Positions 50,472 through 57,990 of a DNA stretch of 64,000 nucleotides are shown piece after piece. Positions within the stretch are counted from its first letter, which is position 1. The number at the start of each line of letters is the position of its first letter. Made by a program: the position numbers and the translations under genes. The stretch comes from JACVRW01 sp963835705. Lineage in GTDB: Bacteria; Actinomycetota; Thermoleophilia; Solirubrobacterales; Thermoleophilaceae. Where the stretch lies: the NCBI GenBank assembly GCA_963835705.1, contig CAWIGR010000005.1, forward strand, positions 1-64,000, written 5' to 3'. The notes beneath the pieces are model-generated. The model ran no database searches and was not told the DNA's origin. It saw nothing but the letters and a program-made list of their open reading frames with translations.

Positions 50472-50483
50472 GAACATATGTTC
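50472..50483. promoter_or_regulatory. LexA-type SOS box in front of the HNH gene
   Basis: GAACATATGTTC is a perfect 12-bp palindrome with the GAAC-N4-GTTC pattern of Gram-positive and actinobacterial LexA boxes, followed by G as in the consensus. It contains TATGTT (50477-50482), a -10 box 8 nt before the ATG at 50491, so LexA binding would occlude the promoter. Confidence 0.7.
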
Positions 50484-50490
50484 GCCCAGG

Positions 50491-51486
50491 ATGCCTTGGA
50501 GACCGAGCTACAGCGAAGCAGAGGCGCGTGCAGCGATCGCGGCTGCTGGGTCTTGGCGCGCGATCATGCGCGCGCTTGGCCTCGGCTACCACGGGAAGAA
50601 CATCAACACTCTCAGGCGGTGGGCGAAGAGGTGGGACATACCGACCGATCACCTCACCGATCGCCGCGGGCGAAGGGTCGTCGACTACGGGGACGCGGAT
50701 CTACGAGTGGCCATTGCGAACTCGCGGTCGTGGGCCGAGGCGCTCAGGCGTCTCGGGTACTGCCCGTCAGGCGGGAACTGGAAGACGCTGAAAAAGCGGG
50801 CCGCTCTTCTGGGCGTGTCTACCGTCCACTTCGATCCGCACGCGGCGTCACGTGAGCGCAGCCGGCGATCGCGTACTCCTCTGACGGAGATCCTGACTAC
50901 GGGTTCGACGTTCAGCCGGACCTGCCTCAAGCAACGCCTCTACGACGAGGGCCTGAAGAAAGCCGAGTGCGAGCTGTGCGGACAGAACGACGATTGGCGG
51001 GGCAAGAGGATGGCGATGATCCTCGACCACGTCAACGGAGTGCGAGACGACAACCGACTGGAGAACCTCCGGATCATCTGTCCGAACTGCGCGGCGACCC
51101 TCGATACCCATTGCGGCAGGAAGAACCGAGAACCGCTGTCCCCGCTGACTTGCCTCAGGTGCGATCGGTCGTTCGTGCCCAAGTATCCGACGCAGCGATA
51201 CTGCTCGAGCGCCTGTGGGTCGCGGTGGGACCGCACGGGTCTGAAGCGTCCGGGTGCGCGCAAGGTCGAGCGCCCTCCCCACGAGCAGCTTCTCCGCGAG
51301 GTGGATCGCTTCGGCTACCTCGCGGTTGGCCGGAAGTACGGCGTCTCTGACAACGCGATTCGCAAGTGGCTGCGTCAGTACGAGCGAGAGCACCTACTCG
51401 CCTCGGGGAGGGATCCGAGCGTGGCGGAGATCCCCAGGCGCACGTGGCCAAATCGACGGCGCGAAAGGAAGGATGACGCAGCGTGA
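50491..51486 (+). CDS. HNH endonuclease with HTH segments, possible mobile/homing element
   Basis: The 331-residue basic protein has N-terminal helix-turn-helix-like repeats (SWRAIMRALGLGYHG, SWAEALRRLGYCPSGGN), a zinc-stabilised HNH domain (CELCGQND, MILDHVNGVRDDNRLENLRI, CPNC...H), a second Cys-rich zinc element (CLRCDRSF, RYCSSAC) and a C-terminal HTH (GRKYGVSDNAIRKWLRQYE). This architecture is common in phages and free-standing homing-type endonucleases. It lies directly after tRNA-Gln and its base composition is less GC-extreme than the neighbours, both suggesting acquisition by transfer. No integrase or direct repeat is seen. The SOS box suggests expression after DNA damage. Confidence 0.85.
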   Translation: MPWRPSYSEAEARAAIAAAGSWRAIMRALGLGYHGKNINTLRRWAKRWDIPTDHLTDRRGRRVVDYGDADLRVAIANSRSWAEALRRLGYCPSGGNWKTLKKRAALLGVSTVHFDPHAASRERSRRSRTPLTEILTTGSTFSRTCLKQRLYDEGLKKAECELCGQNDDWRGKRMAMILDHVNGVRDDNRLENLRIICPNCAATLDTHCGRKNREPLSPLTCLRCDRSFVPKYPTQRYCSSACGSRWDRTGLKRPGARKVERPPHEQLLREVDRFGYLAVGRKYGVSDNAIRKWLRQYEREHLLASGRDPSVAEIPRRTWPNRRRERKDDAA

Positions 51487-51548
51487 CCACGCCGGCAAGG
51501 TCCGGGCCCCAACGGTCCGCGGCCATGGAGGTTCACCTGGTCCGGCGC

Positions 51549-51554
51549 TACGCT
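51549..51554 (+). promoter_or_regulatory. -10 box of glmU (leaderless type)
   Basis: TACGCT lies 9 nt before the ATG at 51564 and supports that start over a GTG at 51483. Confidence 0.45.
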
Positions 51555-51563
51555 CACAGGCCC

Positions 51564-52937
51564 ATGCCCGAGCCCTTCACGGTCCTCATCATGGCCGCAG
51601 GCCAGGGCACGCGGATGCGGTCGGGGACTCCCAAGGTCCTGCACCGGGTCTGCGGCAAGCCCATGGTCGAGTGGGTCGTCGACGCCGCGGTCGCGGCCGG
51701 TGCCGCGCGGGTGGTGTGCGTGGTCCGGCCGGACGACGGCGTCGCCGAGGGGCTGCCCGACGGCGTCCGGGTGGCCGAGCAGCGCGAGGGGGAGGGCACC
51801 GGCGCCGCGGTGCTCGCCGCGCGCGACGAGGCGAGCGAGGGGCCCGTCGTCGTCCTGTCCGGGGACCACCCGCTCGTTACCCCCGAGCAGATCGCCGGGC
51901 TCGTCGACGAGCATCGCCGTCAGCGCGCCGGCGTCACCATGCTCACCACCGAGCAGCTCGACCCCGCGGGCTACGGGCGCGTCGTACGGAACGGCGCCGG
52001 CGACGTCGAGCGGATCGTCGAGACCAAGTACACGGAGGGGGTGCCTCCGGCCGAGCTGGCGATCAGGGAGGTCAACCTCGGCACCTACGTCTTCGATGCT
52101 CCGCGTCTGTTCGAGGCCCTCGACGAGGTGGCCCTCGACAACGGCGAGCGCTACCTGACCAACGTCCTGCCGCTCCTCAAGGGCGACGGCGCTCGCGTGA
52201 TCGCCCACGCCACCGACGACGCCGCGATCGCGCTCGGCGTCAACGACCGCGTGGGCCTGATGCAGGCCGAGGCGCTCGCCCAGCTCCACATCCTCGAGCG
52301 TCATGCGCGCGACGGCGTGACTTTCCTGCACCCGGGCAGCGTGCGAGTGGAGGCGGACGTCGCGATCGGCGCGGACACCACCATCGGCCCGGGCGTGAGC
52401 CTGATCGGAGACACGAGCGTGGGCGGCGGCGCCGAGATCGGTCCGCACACGACGCTCGTGGACTGCCGCGTCGGCCACCGGGCGACGGTGCTGCACACCT
52501 ACGCGGTCGAGGTGGAGCTCCACGACGACGTGCTCATCGGTCCGTTCGCGTACCTCCGCCCGGGCACGGTGGTGGGAGCGGGCGCCAAGGTGGGCACCTT
52601 CGTGGAGGTCAAGAACTCCGACATCGGCGAGCGCGCCAAGGTCCCGCACCTCTCCTACATCGGCGACACGGACGTCGGTGAGCTGAGCAACCTGGGCGCC
52701 AGCACGATCACCGCCAACTACGACGGTCGCGCGAAGCACCGCACGAAGCTCGGAAAGAGCGTGAAGACCGGCGTTCACACCTCGCTGGTGGCTCCGCTGG
52801 ACGTCGGCGAACGGGCGTACACTGGTGCCGGCTCGGTGATCACCAGCGACGTCCCGGAGGGAGCGCTCGGGATCTCCCGGTCGGAGCAGAAGAACGTCGA
52901 GGGCTATGCGGACCGGGTAGAGGAGGACTCGAAATGA
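51564..52937 (+). CDS. glmU: Bifunctional N-acetylglucosamine-1-phosphate uridyltransferase / glucosamine-1-phosphate acetyltransferase
   Basis: The 457-residue protein starts MPEPFTVLIMAAGQGTRMRS with the nucleotidyltransferase signature and Lys in TPKVLHRVCGKPM. The C-terminal half is a left-handed beta-helix with hexapeptide repeats (GADTTIGPGVSLIGDTSVGG) and the acetyltransferase segment LSYIGDTDVGE...NYDGRAKHRT. It makes UDP-GlcNAc for peptidoglycan. It overlaps prs by 4 nt (ATGA), a widespread glmU-prs pairing. The 77 nt after the HNH gene hold only the promoter. Confidence 0.96.
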   Translation: MPEPFTVLIMAAGQGTRMRSGTPKVLHRVCGKPMVEWVVDAAVAAGAARVVCVVRPDDGVAEGLPDGVRVAEQREGEGTGAAVLAARDEASEGPVVVLSGDHPLVTPEQIAGLVDEHRRQRAGVTMLTTEQLDPAGYGRVVRNGAGDVERIVETKYTEGVPPAELAIREVNLGTYVFDAPRLFEALDEVALDNGERYLTNVLPLLKGDGARVIAHATDDAAIALGVNDRVGLMQAEALAQLHILERHARDGVTFLHPGSVRVEADVAIGADTTIGPGVSLIGDTSVGGGAEIGPHTTLVDCRVGHRATVLHTYAVEVELHDDVLIGPFAYLRPGTVVGAGAKVGTFVEVKNSDIGERAKVPHLSYIGDTDVGELSNLGASTITANYDGRAKHRTKLGKSVKTGVHTSLVAPLDVGERAYTGAGSVITSDVPEGALGISRSEQKNVEGYADRVEEDSK

Positions 52938-53968
52938 GCACTTCCCTCCAGACGGCGACGGAGTTGCTTCCCACCTCGAGCATTCCTGCGCGGTACGAGA
53001 AGCGCCTGATGGTCACCGCCGGCCGCGCCAGCCGGGAGCTCGGCGGGAAGATCGCCGAGAAGCTCGGCCTCGAGCTCACGGACGCGGGCCTGAAGACCTT
53101 CGCCGACGGCGAGGTGTACTGCCGCTACGAGGAGTCGATCCGCGGCGCCGACCTGTTCATCGTGCAGTCGATCTGCGGCTCGGAGCGCGAGGGGCTCACC
53201 GTCAACGACGCGCTCTGGGAGCTCCTCCTCATGGTGCACGCCGCCAAGCACGCCTCGGCGCACCGCATCGTCGCCGTCACGCCCTGGTACGGCTACTCGC
53301 GCCAGGACAAGAAGTCCGCGCCCCGCGAGCCGATCTCGGCGCGGCTGGTGGCCGAGATGCTCGAGACGGCGGGCATCGACCGGATGGTCACGATGGACCT
53401 CCACGCCGGCCAGCTGCAGGGTTTCTTCTCGAAGCCCGTCGACCATATGACCGCGATGCCGATCCTCACCCAGTTCGTCCAGGACCGGCTGGGCGATCGC
53501 GAGCTCGTGATCCTCGCCCCCGACGCGGGCCGCGTGAAGCTGGTGCGCAAGTTCGCCCAGAAGGTGGGCGCGCCCTACGCGCTGATGGAGAAGGAGCGGC
53601 CGGCGCAGCAGGTGGCCGAGATCGGCTACGTGATCGGCGACGTGAAGAACCGCACCGCCGTGATCGTCGACGACATCATCGCCACCGGCGGCACGCTCAA
53701 CGCCGCAGCGCAGACCGTGCTCGACGAGGGCGCGGACGAGGTCTTCGCGGTCGCCACCCACGGCCTCTTCTCCGGCCAGGCGTTCGAGATCCTGAGCAGC
53801 GGCCCGCTGACCGGCATCGTCGTGACCGACACGATCCCGCTGCGCGACGGCGCCCCGGACATCGTCACCCAGCTGACCTGCGCCGACGTCCTCGAGGACT
53901 CGATCCGGCGCATCTTCACCGACGACTCGGTCTCCGAGATCTTCGCCGGCGAGAACCAGCTGTTCTAG
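52934..53968 (+). CDS. prs: Ribose-phosphate pyrophosphokinase (PRPP synthetase)
   Basis: The 344-residue enzyme has the class I Prs motifs FADGEVYCRYEESIRG, TPWYGYSRQDKKSAPREPIS, MDLHAGQLQGFF and the PRPP loop VIVDDIIATGGTL. It makes PRPP for nucleotide, His and Trp synthesis. A GAGGAGG ribosome-binding site precedes the ATG inside the glmU 3' end. The N-terminal 20 residues extend slightly beyond the usual start. Confidence 0.96.
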   Translation: MSTSLQTATELLPTSSIPARYEKRLMVTAGRASRELGGKIAEKLGLELTDAGLKTFADGEVYCRYEESIRGADLFIVQSICGSEREGLTVNDALWELLLMVHAAKHASAHRIVAVTPWYGYSRQDKKSAPREPISARLVAEMLETAGIDRMVTMDLHAGQLQGFFSKPVDHMTAMPILTQFVQDRLGDRELVILAPDAGRVKLVRKFAQKVGAPYALMEKERPAQQVAEIGYVIGDVKNRTAVIVDDIIATGGTLNAAAQTVLDEGADEVFAVATHGLFSGQAFEILSSGPLTGIVVTDTIPLRDGAPDIVTQLTCADVLEDSIRRIFTDDSVSEIFAGENQLF

Positions 53969-53975
53969 ACGCCAT

Positions 53976-53981
53976 TACGAT
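53976..53981 (+). promoter_or_regulatory. -10 box of the VOC-family gene (leaderless type)
   Basis: TACGAT lies 7 nt before the ATG at 53989. Confidence 0.5.
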
Positions 53982-53988
53982 CGGCGGC

Positions 53989-54360
53989 ATGATCGCCGGG
54001 GCGCACACAATCATCTTCGCCGAGGACGCCGAGCGAGCCCGCGCGTTCCTGCGAGACGTGCTGGGTTTCGAGGGGGTGGATGCCGGTGACGGCTGGCTGA
54101 TCTTCGCGCTGCCGCCCGGCGAGGTCGCGGTCCATCCCGGCGGCGGCTGGGGTCGCGGGCCGGGCCACCACGTCCTCTTCCTGATGTGCCACGACATCGC
54201 GCGGACGGTCGAGCAGCTCGAGAGCAAGGGCGTGGAGTTCGTCTCGCCGATCGAGGACGAGGGCTGGGGCCGGATCGCGCAGTTCAAGCTTCCCGGCGCG
54301 GGCGAGATCGGCCTCTACGAGCCGAGGCACCCGAGCCCGTTGCCGGGCTTCGCGTCCTAG
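53989..54360 (+). CDS. VOC/glyoxalase-fold protein
   Basis: The 123-residue protein has the vicinal-oxygen-chelate pattern: AHTIIFAEDAERARAFLRDV, LGFEGVDAGDGWLIFALPPG, then HHVLFLMCHDIARTVEQLES and a terminal GEIGLYEPRHPSP. One domain only, so it probably dimerises. Substrate unknown; bleomycin-resistance-like and dioxygenase-like members look similar. Its stop overlaps by 4 nt the stop of the convergent membrane-protein gene. Confidence 0.8.
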   Translation: MIAGAHTIIFAEDAERARAFLRDVLGFEGVDAGDGWLIFALPPGEVAVHPGGGWGRGPGHHVLFLMCHDIARTVEQLESKGVEFVSPIEDEGWGRIAQFKLPGAGEIGLYEPRHPSPLPGFAS

Positions 54361-54800
54361 GTCGGCTTCGTCGACATCGCCCACAGGGCGACCACGTACG
54401 CGACGATCGTGATCCCCACGAGCACGGCCGTCGCGGTGCGAAGGCCGCCGCCGTGTCCGCGGCGCGCGGCGATCCCCGCGCACACGGTCGCCGCGATCAG
54501 CACGAGGAAGCTCGCCTCGGAGGTGATGAAGCCGATGTCGATCCAAGCGGGCACGTCGACGCCCTCATCGAGGAGGTTCTCCTTCGACGCGATCCACTGC
54601 GCGGACAGGCGCATCGCGATCCACGCGGGAATGGCGCCGAAGAGGAGGGAACGGAAGCCGAGCCGAAGGCCGGTCTGCGGGTTGCCTGCCACGGAGACCG
54701 CCGCGAGCACGACCGCGCCGAAGAGCACCATCGCGCTCAGGACATGGAGAAACAGCGCGAAGTTCCAGTCCTCCGGCCGGATGGCGCCGAGCACGGTCAT
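54357..54800 (-). CDS. Four-helix integral membrane protein, unknown function
   Basis: This 147-residue protein has about four hydrophobic helices, starting with FALFLHVLSAMVLFGAVVLA, in which the His is likely conserved. Its pattern resembles DUF2269-like or CopD-like small membrane proteins. The ATG overlaps the stop of the upstream membrane-protein gene (ATGA), so the two are probably subunits or partners. No specific function can be claimed. Confidence 0.65.
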   Translation of the reverse strand: MTVLGAIRPEDWNFALFLHVLSAMVLFGAVVLAAVSVAGNPQTGLRLGFRSLLFGAIPAWIAMRLSAQWIASKENLLDEGVDVPAWIDIGFITSEASFLVLIAATVCAGIAARRGHGGGLRTATAVLVGITIVAYVVALWAMSTKPT

Positions 54801-55180
54801 GCGCCCGGCTTCCAGATCATGAGGACGAGGAGGCCGACCACGGCCAGTGTGCGAAGCCAGTGCATCAGCGCCACGCGGCTCTCGATCGTCTCAGCGTCAC
54901 CGATCCGCCTGCGGACGCTGTCGCCCAGCCCGGTCGCGACCAGCCACAGCACGATCGCTCCGATGATCCAGCCGTCCCAGATCTCGTACTGGTCGAGGTG
55001 GAGGGCGAGCCATACGCCGAGGATCAGCGTGCCGAGGCCGCCGACGTCCCAGCAGCGGTCCGCCACGAACAGGGTGCGCCCGCCCGCCGCGGCGCCGAGC
55101 GCGACCGCGCTGTAGGTCACGGCCGTGACCGACAGCAGGAACGCGGCGAGCAGGTGGAAGAAGAGAAGCCAGTCGTACAC
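54797..55180 (-). CDS. Four-helix integral membrane protein, DUF2269-like
   Basis: The 127-residue protein begins MYDWLLFFHLLAAFLLSVTA (GTG start) and has about four helices. It shows the same early-His membrane pattern as its downstream partner, with which it overlaps by 4 nt. It follows the UbiB-like gene on the opposite side of a 35-nt gap and is transcribed in the same direction. The family is uncharacterised. Confidence 0.65.
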   Translation of the reverse strand: MYDWLLFFHLLAAFLLSVTAVTYSAVALGAAAGGRTLFVADRCWDVGGLGTLILGVWLALHLDQYEIWDGWIIGAIVLWLVATGLGDSVRRRIGDAETIESRVALMHWLRTLAVVGLLVLMIWKPGA

Positions 55181-55215
55181 GCCGCGCGGAACCTACAGGC
55201 GCGCTCGGAGGGCCG

Positions 55216-56640
55216 CTACGTGGCGCGCGCCGCGTACCGCCGCACGCGCTTCTCCCCGCGTGACTCGAAGTAGTGCCACTCCTCGCGGCCGAGCTCCGTG
55301 CAGGGCGGGTCGGCGAACCACCATTCGCGCCCGATCCGGTACCAGTTGCGCGTGGCCTCGAGCTGCCCGAGCACCGCCAGCACGCCCGACTCCATGCGCC
55401 GCCCCATCAGCTCGTTCGCGGGCAGGTTCTCGCGCCGCATCAGGCGGTAGAACTCGGAGCGCGGGTCGGAGACCGCCGTGATCGCGTCCATCACCCGGCG
55501 CGAGTCGACGGTCACGTCGCGGTCCTCCATGTACCAGCCGCCGACCACCTTCACGTGCTCCATCAGCTGCTCGGCGTCGATCTTCTGCGGGTTGTTGAGG
55601 AAGCCGAGGTCGTGGAGCGCCACTCGCAGCCGCTCGGGATCGCCGTCGAAGATCGCCTCGAGCGCGGTGATCTCGAGCTCGATCTGGTCCTTGTCCAGAT
55701 GCTTGGTCATCCCGAAGTCGAGGAACGCGACCTTGCCGTCCTGCATCAGCAGGTAGTTGCCCGGGTGGGCGTCGGCGTTGAAGTGCTGGAGGTGGTAGAT
55801 CGAGCCGAAGCAGAAGCGGAACACGATCTCGCCGAACCGGTCGCGCTCGGGCTGGGGTAGCTGCTTGATGTGCTCGAACCCCGCGCCGTCGACCCACTCG
55901 GTCACCAGCACACGCGTGGTCGAGAGCCGCGTGACCACGTCCGGCACGTGGATGAACGGATGCCCGCGGTAGCCGCGGGCGAAGGAGCGCTGGTTCTGCG
56001 CCTCGAGCTCGTAGTCGAGCTCCTCCAGCACCCGCTCCTTCAGCTCCTCGGCGGCAGCCTTGGCGTCGAGACCGGGCGCCAGCGCCTTAACCATGCGCAG
56101 GATCAGCCCGGCGTTCTGCATGTCCGCCGCGATCGCGTCGGCCACCCCGGGGTACTGGATCTTCACCGCCACCCGCCGGCCGTCTGGCAGCACCGCCCGG
56201 TGTACCTGGCCGATCGAAGCCGCCGCCGCGGCCTCGTGCTCGAAGTGCTCGAACAGCTCCTCGCAGGGCTCCTCCCACTCCTCGTCGAGCACCTTTCGCA
56301 CCTTCTCCCACGGCATGTGGGGGGCCTCCGTGCGCAGCGACGCGAGCTGCTCCTGGTACAGCTCGCGGTACTCGGGCGGGAGGAACTCCGTGTCGATGAA
56401 CGAGGCGAGCTGGCCGATCTTCATCGCCGCTCCCTTCATGCGCCCGAGCGTCTCGACCATCCGCTCGGCGGCCTCGAGGTGGCGGCGCTCGAGCGCGTCC
56501 GCCGCTTCCTCCTCCGAGCGCGCGATGTTCGCCGCACGCGTGCCGGCGTAGCGGGCTCCCTGTGCGCCCACCACGGAGCCCACCTGGGCCGTCCGCCGGA
56601 TGCGGCCGGTGGGGATTGAGCTGTCGTCCTTGGCCGCCAC
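55216..56640 (-). CDS. AarF/UbiB/ABC1-family atypical kinase
   Basis: The 474-residue protein has the family's KxGQ motif (MKIGQLASFID), the Ala-rich nucleotide loop AAAAASIGQVHRA, VAVKIQYPGV with the catalytic Lys, and the NADAHPGNYLL and FLDFGMT motifs in place of HRD and DFG. UbiB/ADCK proteins are ATPases supporting quinone or isoprenoid-lipid metabolism. The GTG start at 56640 is supported by a TATTCT box 8 nt upstream. It is divergent from rplY. Confidence 0.92.
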   Translation of the reverse strand: MAAKDDSSIPTGRIRRTAQVGSVVGAQGARYAGTRAANIARSEEEAADALERRHLEAAERMVETLGRMKGAAMKIGQLASFIDTEFLPPEYRELYQEQLASLRTEAPHMPWEKVRKVLDEEWEEPCEELFEHFEHEAAAAASIGQVHRAVLPDGRRVAVKIQYPGVADAIAADMQNAGLILRMVKALAPGLDAKAAAEELKERVLEELDYELEAQNQRSFARGYRGHPFIHVPDVVTRLSTTRVLVTEWVDGAGFEHIKQLPQPERDRFGEIVFRFCFGSIYHLQHFNADAHPGNYLLMQDGKVAFLDFGMTKHLDKDQIELEITALEAIFDGDPERLRVALHDLGFLNNPQKIDAEQLMEHVKVVGGWYMEDRDVTVDSRRVMDAITAVSDPRSEFYRLMRRENLPANELMGRRMESGVLAVLGQLEATRNWYRIGREWWFADPPCTELGREEWHYFESRGEKRVRRYAARAT

Positions 56641-56648
56641 CTCATCCG

Positions 56649-56654
56649 AGAATA
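56649..56654 (-). promoter_or_regulatory. -10 box of the UbiB-like gene (leaderless type)
   Basis: On the minus strand TATTCT lies 8 nt before the GTG at 56640. Confidence 0.5.
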
Positions 56655-56668
56655 GGGCGGGGTCCCGC

Positions 56669-56674
56669 TAGACT
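56669..56674 (+). promoter_or_regulatory. -10 box of rplY
   Basis: TAGACT lies 10 nt before the ATG at 56685; no ribosome-binding site intervenes. Confidence 0.45.
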
Positions 56675-56684
56675 CGCCGCCGGT

Positions 56685-57377
56685 ATGGCTGATGGAACCC
56701 GACCCACGTTGAGCGCCGAGGAGCGCCCGGAGCGCGGCACGCGCGCGACCAAGCGGCTGCGGCGCGAGGGCCTCGTGCCCGGCGTCGTCTATGGCGGCGG
56801 TAGCGGGGACTCCGTGTCCTTCAAGGTCGACTCGCGCCTGCTTCGCCAGATCCTCGTGGACGGCTCGGCGCTGATCGACCTCGAGGTTGGCGGCAAGACC
56901 CTGCCGGTCATCGTGAAGGACCAGCAGCTCCACCCGGTGCGCGACGAGGTCATCCACATCGACCTTCTCGAGGTGCGCCTGGACGAGACGATCCAGACCA
57001 CCGTCGGCGTGCAGGTCGAGGGCGCCGAGGAGGCGCCCGGCATCAAGGAGGGCGGCGTGCTCGAGCACGTGACCCACCAGCTGAACATCGAGGCGCTGCC
57101 GACGTCGATCCCCGACTCGATCGTCGTGGACGTGAGCGGGATGGAGATCGCCGCCACCATGCACCTCTCCGAGCTCACCGCCCCCGAGGGCGTGACCTTC
57201 CTCGACGACCTGGAGGAGACGATCATCGCCACGGTGGTCGTGCCGACCGAGGTCGAGGAGCCCGAGGAGATCGAGGAAGAGACCGAGCTGGTCGGCGAGG
57301 AGGCCGAGGCCGCGGAGGCCGAGGCAGCCGAGGAAGAGGGCGAGGCTCCGGCCGAGGAGTCCGAGAGCTCGGAGTGA
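56685..57377 (+). CDS. rplY: Ribosomal protein bL25, long CTC form
   Basis: The 230-residue protein has the 5S-rRNA-binding bL25 domain (ATKRLRREGLVPGVVYGGG and HPVRDEVIHIDLLEV), the C-terminal CTC beta domain and a strongly acidic Glu/Ala tail. It binds 5S rRNA in the large subunit; the CTC form is linked to general stress in Bacillus. It overlaps pth by 4 nt, the usual bL25-pth pair. Confidence 0.95.
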   Translation: MADGTRPTLSAEERPERGTRATKRLRREGLVPGVVYGGGSGDSVSFKVDSRLLRQILVDGSALIDLEVGGKTLPVIVKDQQLHPVRDEVIHIDLLEVRLDETIQTTVGVQVEGAEEAPGIKEGGVLEHVTHQLNIEALPTSIPDSIVVDVSGMEIAATMHLSELTAPEGVTFLDDLEETIIATVVVPTEVEEPEEIEEETELVGEEAEAAEAEAAEEEGEAPAEESESSE

Positions 57378-57955
57378 GTCTCTTCCGTCGCGGCGGAAGG
57401 GCGGATTGGCTCGTTGTCGGTCTAGGAAATCCGGGCGACCGCTACGCCCGCACGCGCCACAACGTGGGGTTCGAGGTCGCCGCGCTGGCAGCCGAGCGCT
57501 GGGGGCTGCCGAAGGCAAAGACCAAGTACGCCGGTCTCTTCACCGACGGCCGGACCGGCCCCGGCGGTCCGCGGGTGGGCGTGCTCCTGCCGCAGACCTA
57601 CATGAACGACTCGGGCAAGTCGGTCGGACCGGCGCGCGGGGCGCTCGGCGTGGACCCCGACCGGGTGGTCGTGGTGCACGACGAGATCGACCTTCCCTTC
57701 GGCCGGATCGAGACGCGCCTGGGAGGCGGCCTCGCCGGCCACAACGGGCTCAAGGCGGTGAAGGCCGGCCTGGGGACGCCGGACTTCCGGAGGGTCAGGG
57801 TGGGCGTCGGCCGCCCCGACACCACGGACCCCGAGATCGTCTCCGCGCACGTGCTGGGCCGCTTCAGCGAGCCCAAGGACGAGGTGCGCGCGCTTGTCGA
57901 GCGGGCCGCGGACGAGCTGGAACGCTTGGTCAGCGGCCCCAACGGCGGCCATTGA
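57374..57955 (+). CDS. pth: Peptidyl-tRNA hydrolase
   Basis: The 193-residue enzyme has VVGLGNPGDRYARTRHNVGF with the catalytic His, LPQTYMNDSGKSV, VHDEIDLPFG and GGGLAGHNGLKAV. It frees tRNA from stalled peptidyl-tRNA. The GTG start overlaps the rplY stop. A 35-nt gap with no clear hairpin separates it from the convergent glycosidase gene. Confidence 0.96.
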   Translation: MSLFRRGGRADWLVVGLGNPGDRYARTRHNVGFEVAALAAERWGLPKAKTKYAGLFTDGRTGPGGPRVGVLLPQTYMNDSGKSVGPARGALGVDPDRVVVVHDEIDLPFGRIETRLGGGLAGHNGLKAVKAGLGTPDFRRVRVGVGRPDTTDPEIVSAHVLGRFSEPKDEVRALVERAADELERLVSGPNGGH

Positions 57956-57990
57956 GCGCAGGGGGACCCTCGCGCCCATCCCGCGTTCGT

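Noticed and set aside
50289..51486. Integrative element with attachment repeats around tRNA-Gln
   Set aside because: I looked for a repeat of the tRNA 3' end after the HNH gene and saw none, and there is no integrase; only the endonuclease gene suggests mobility.
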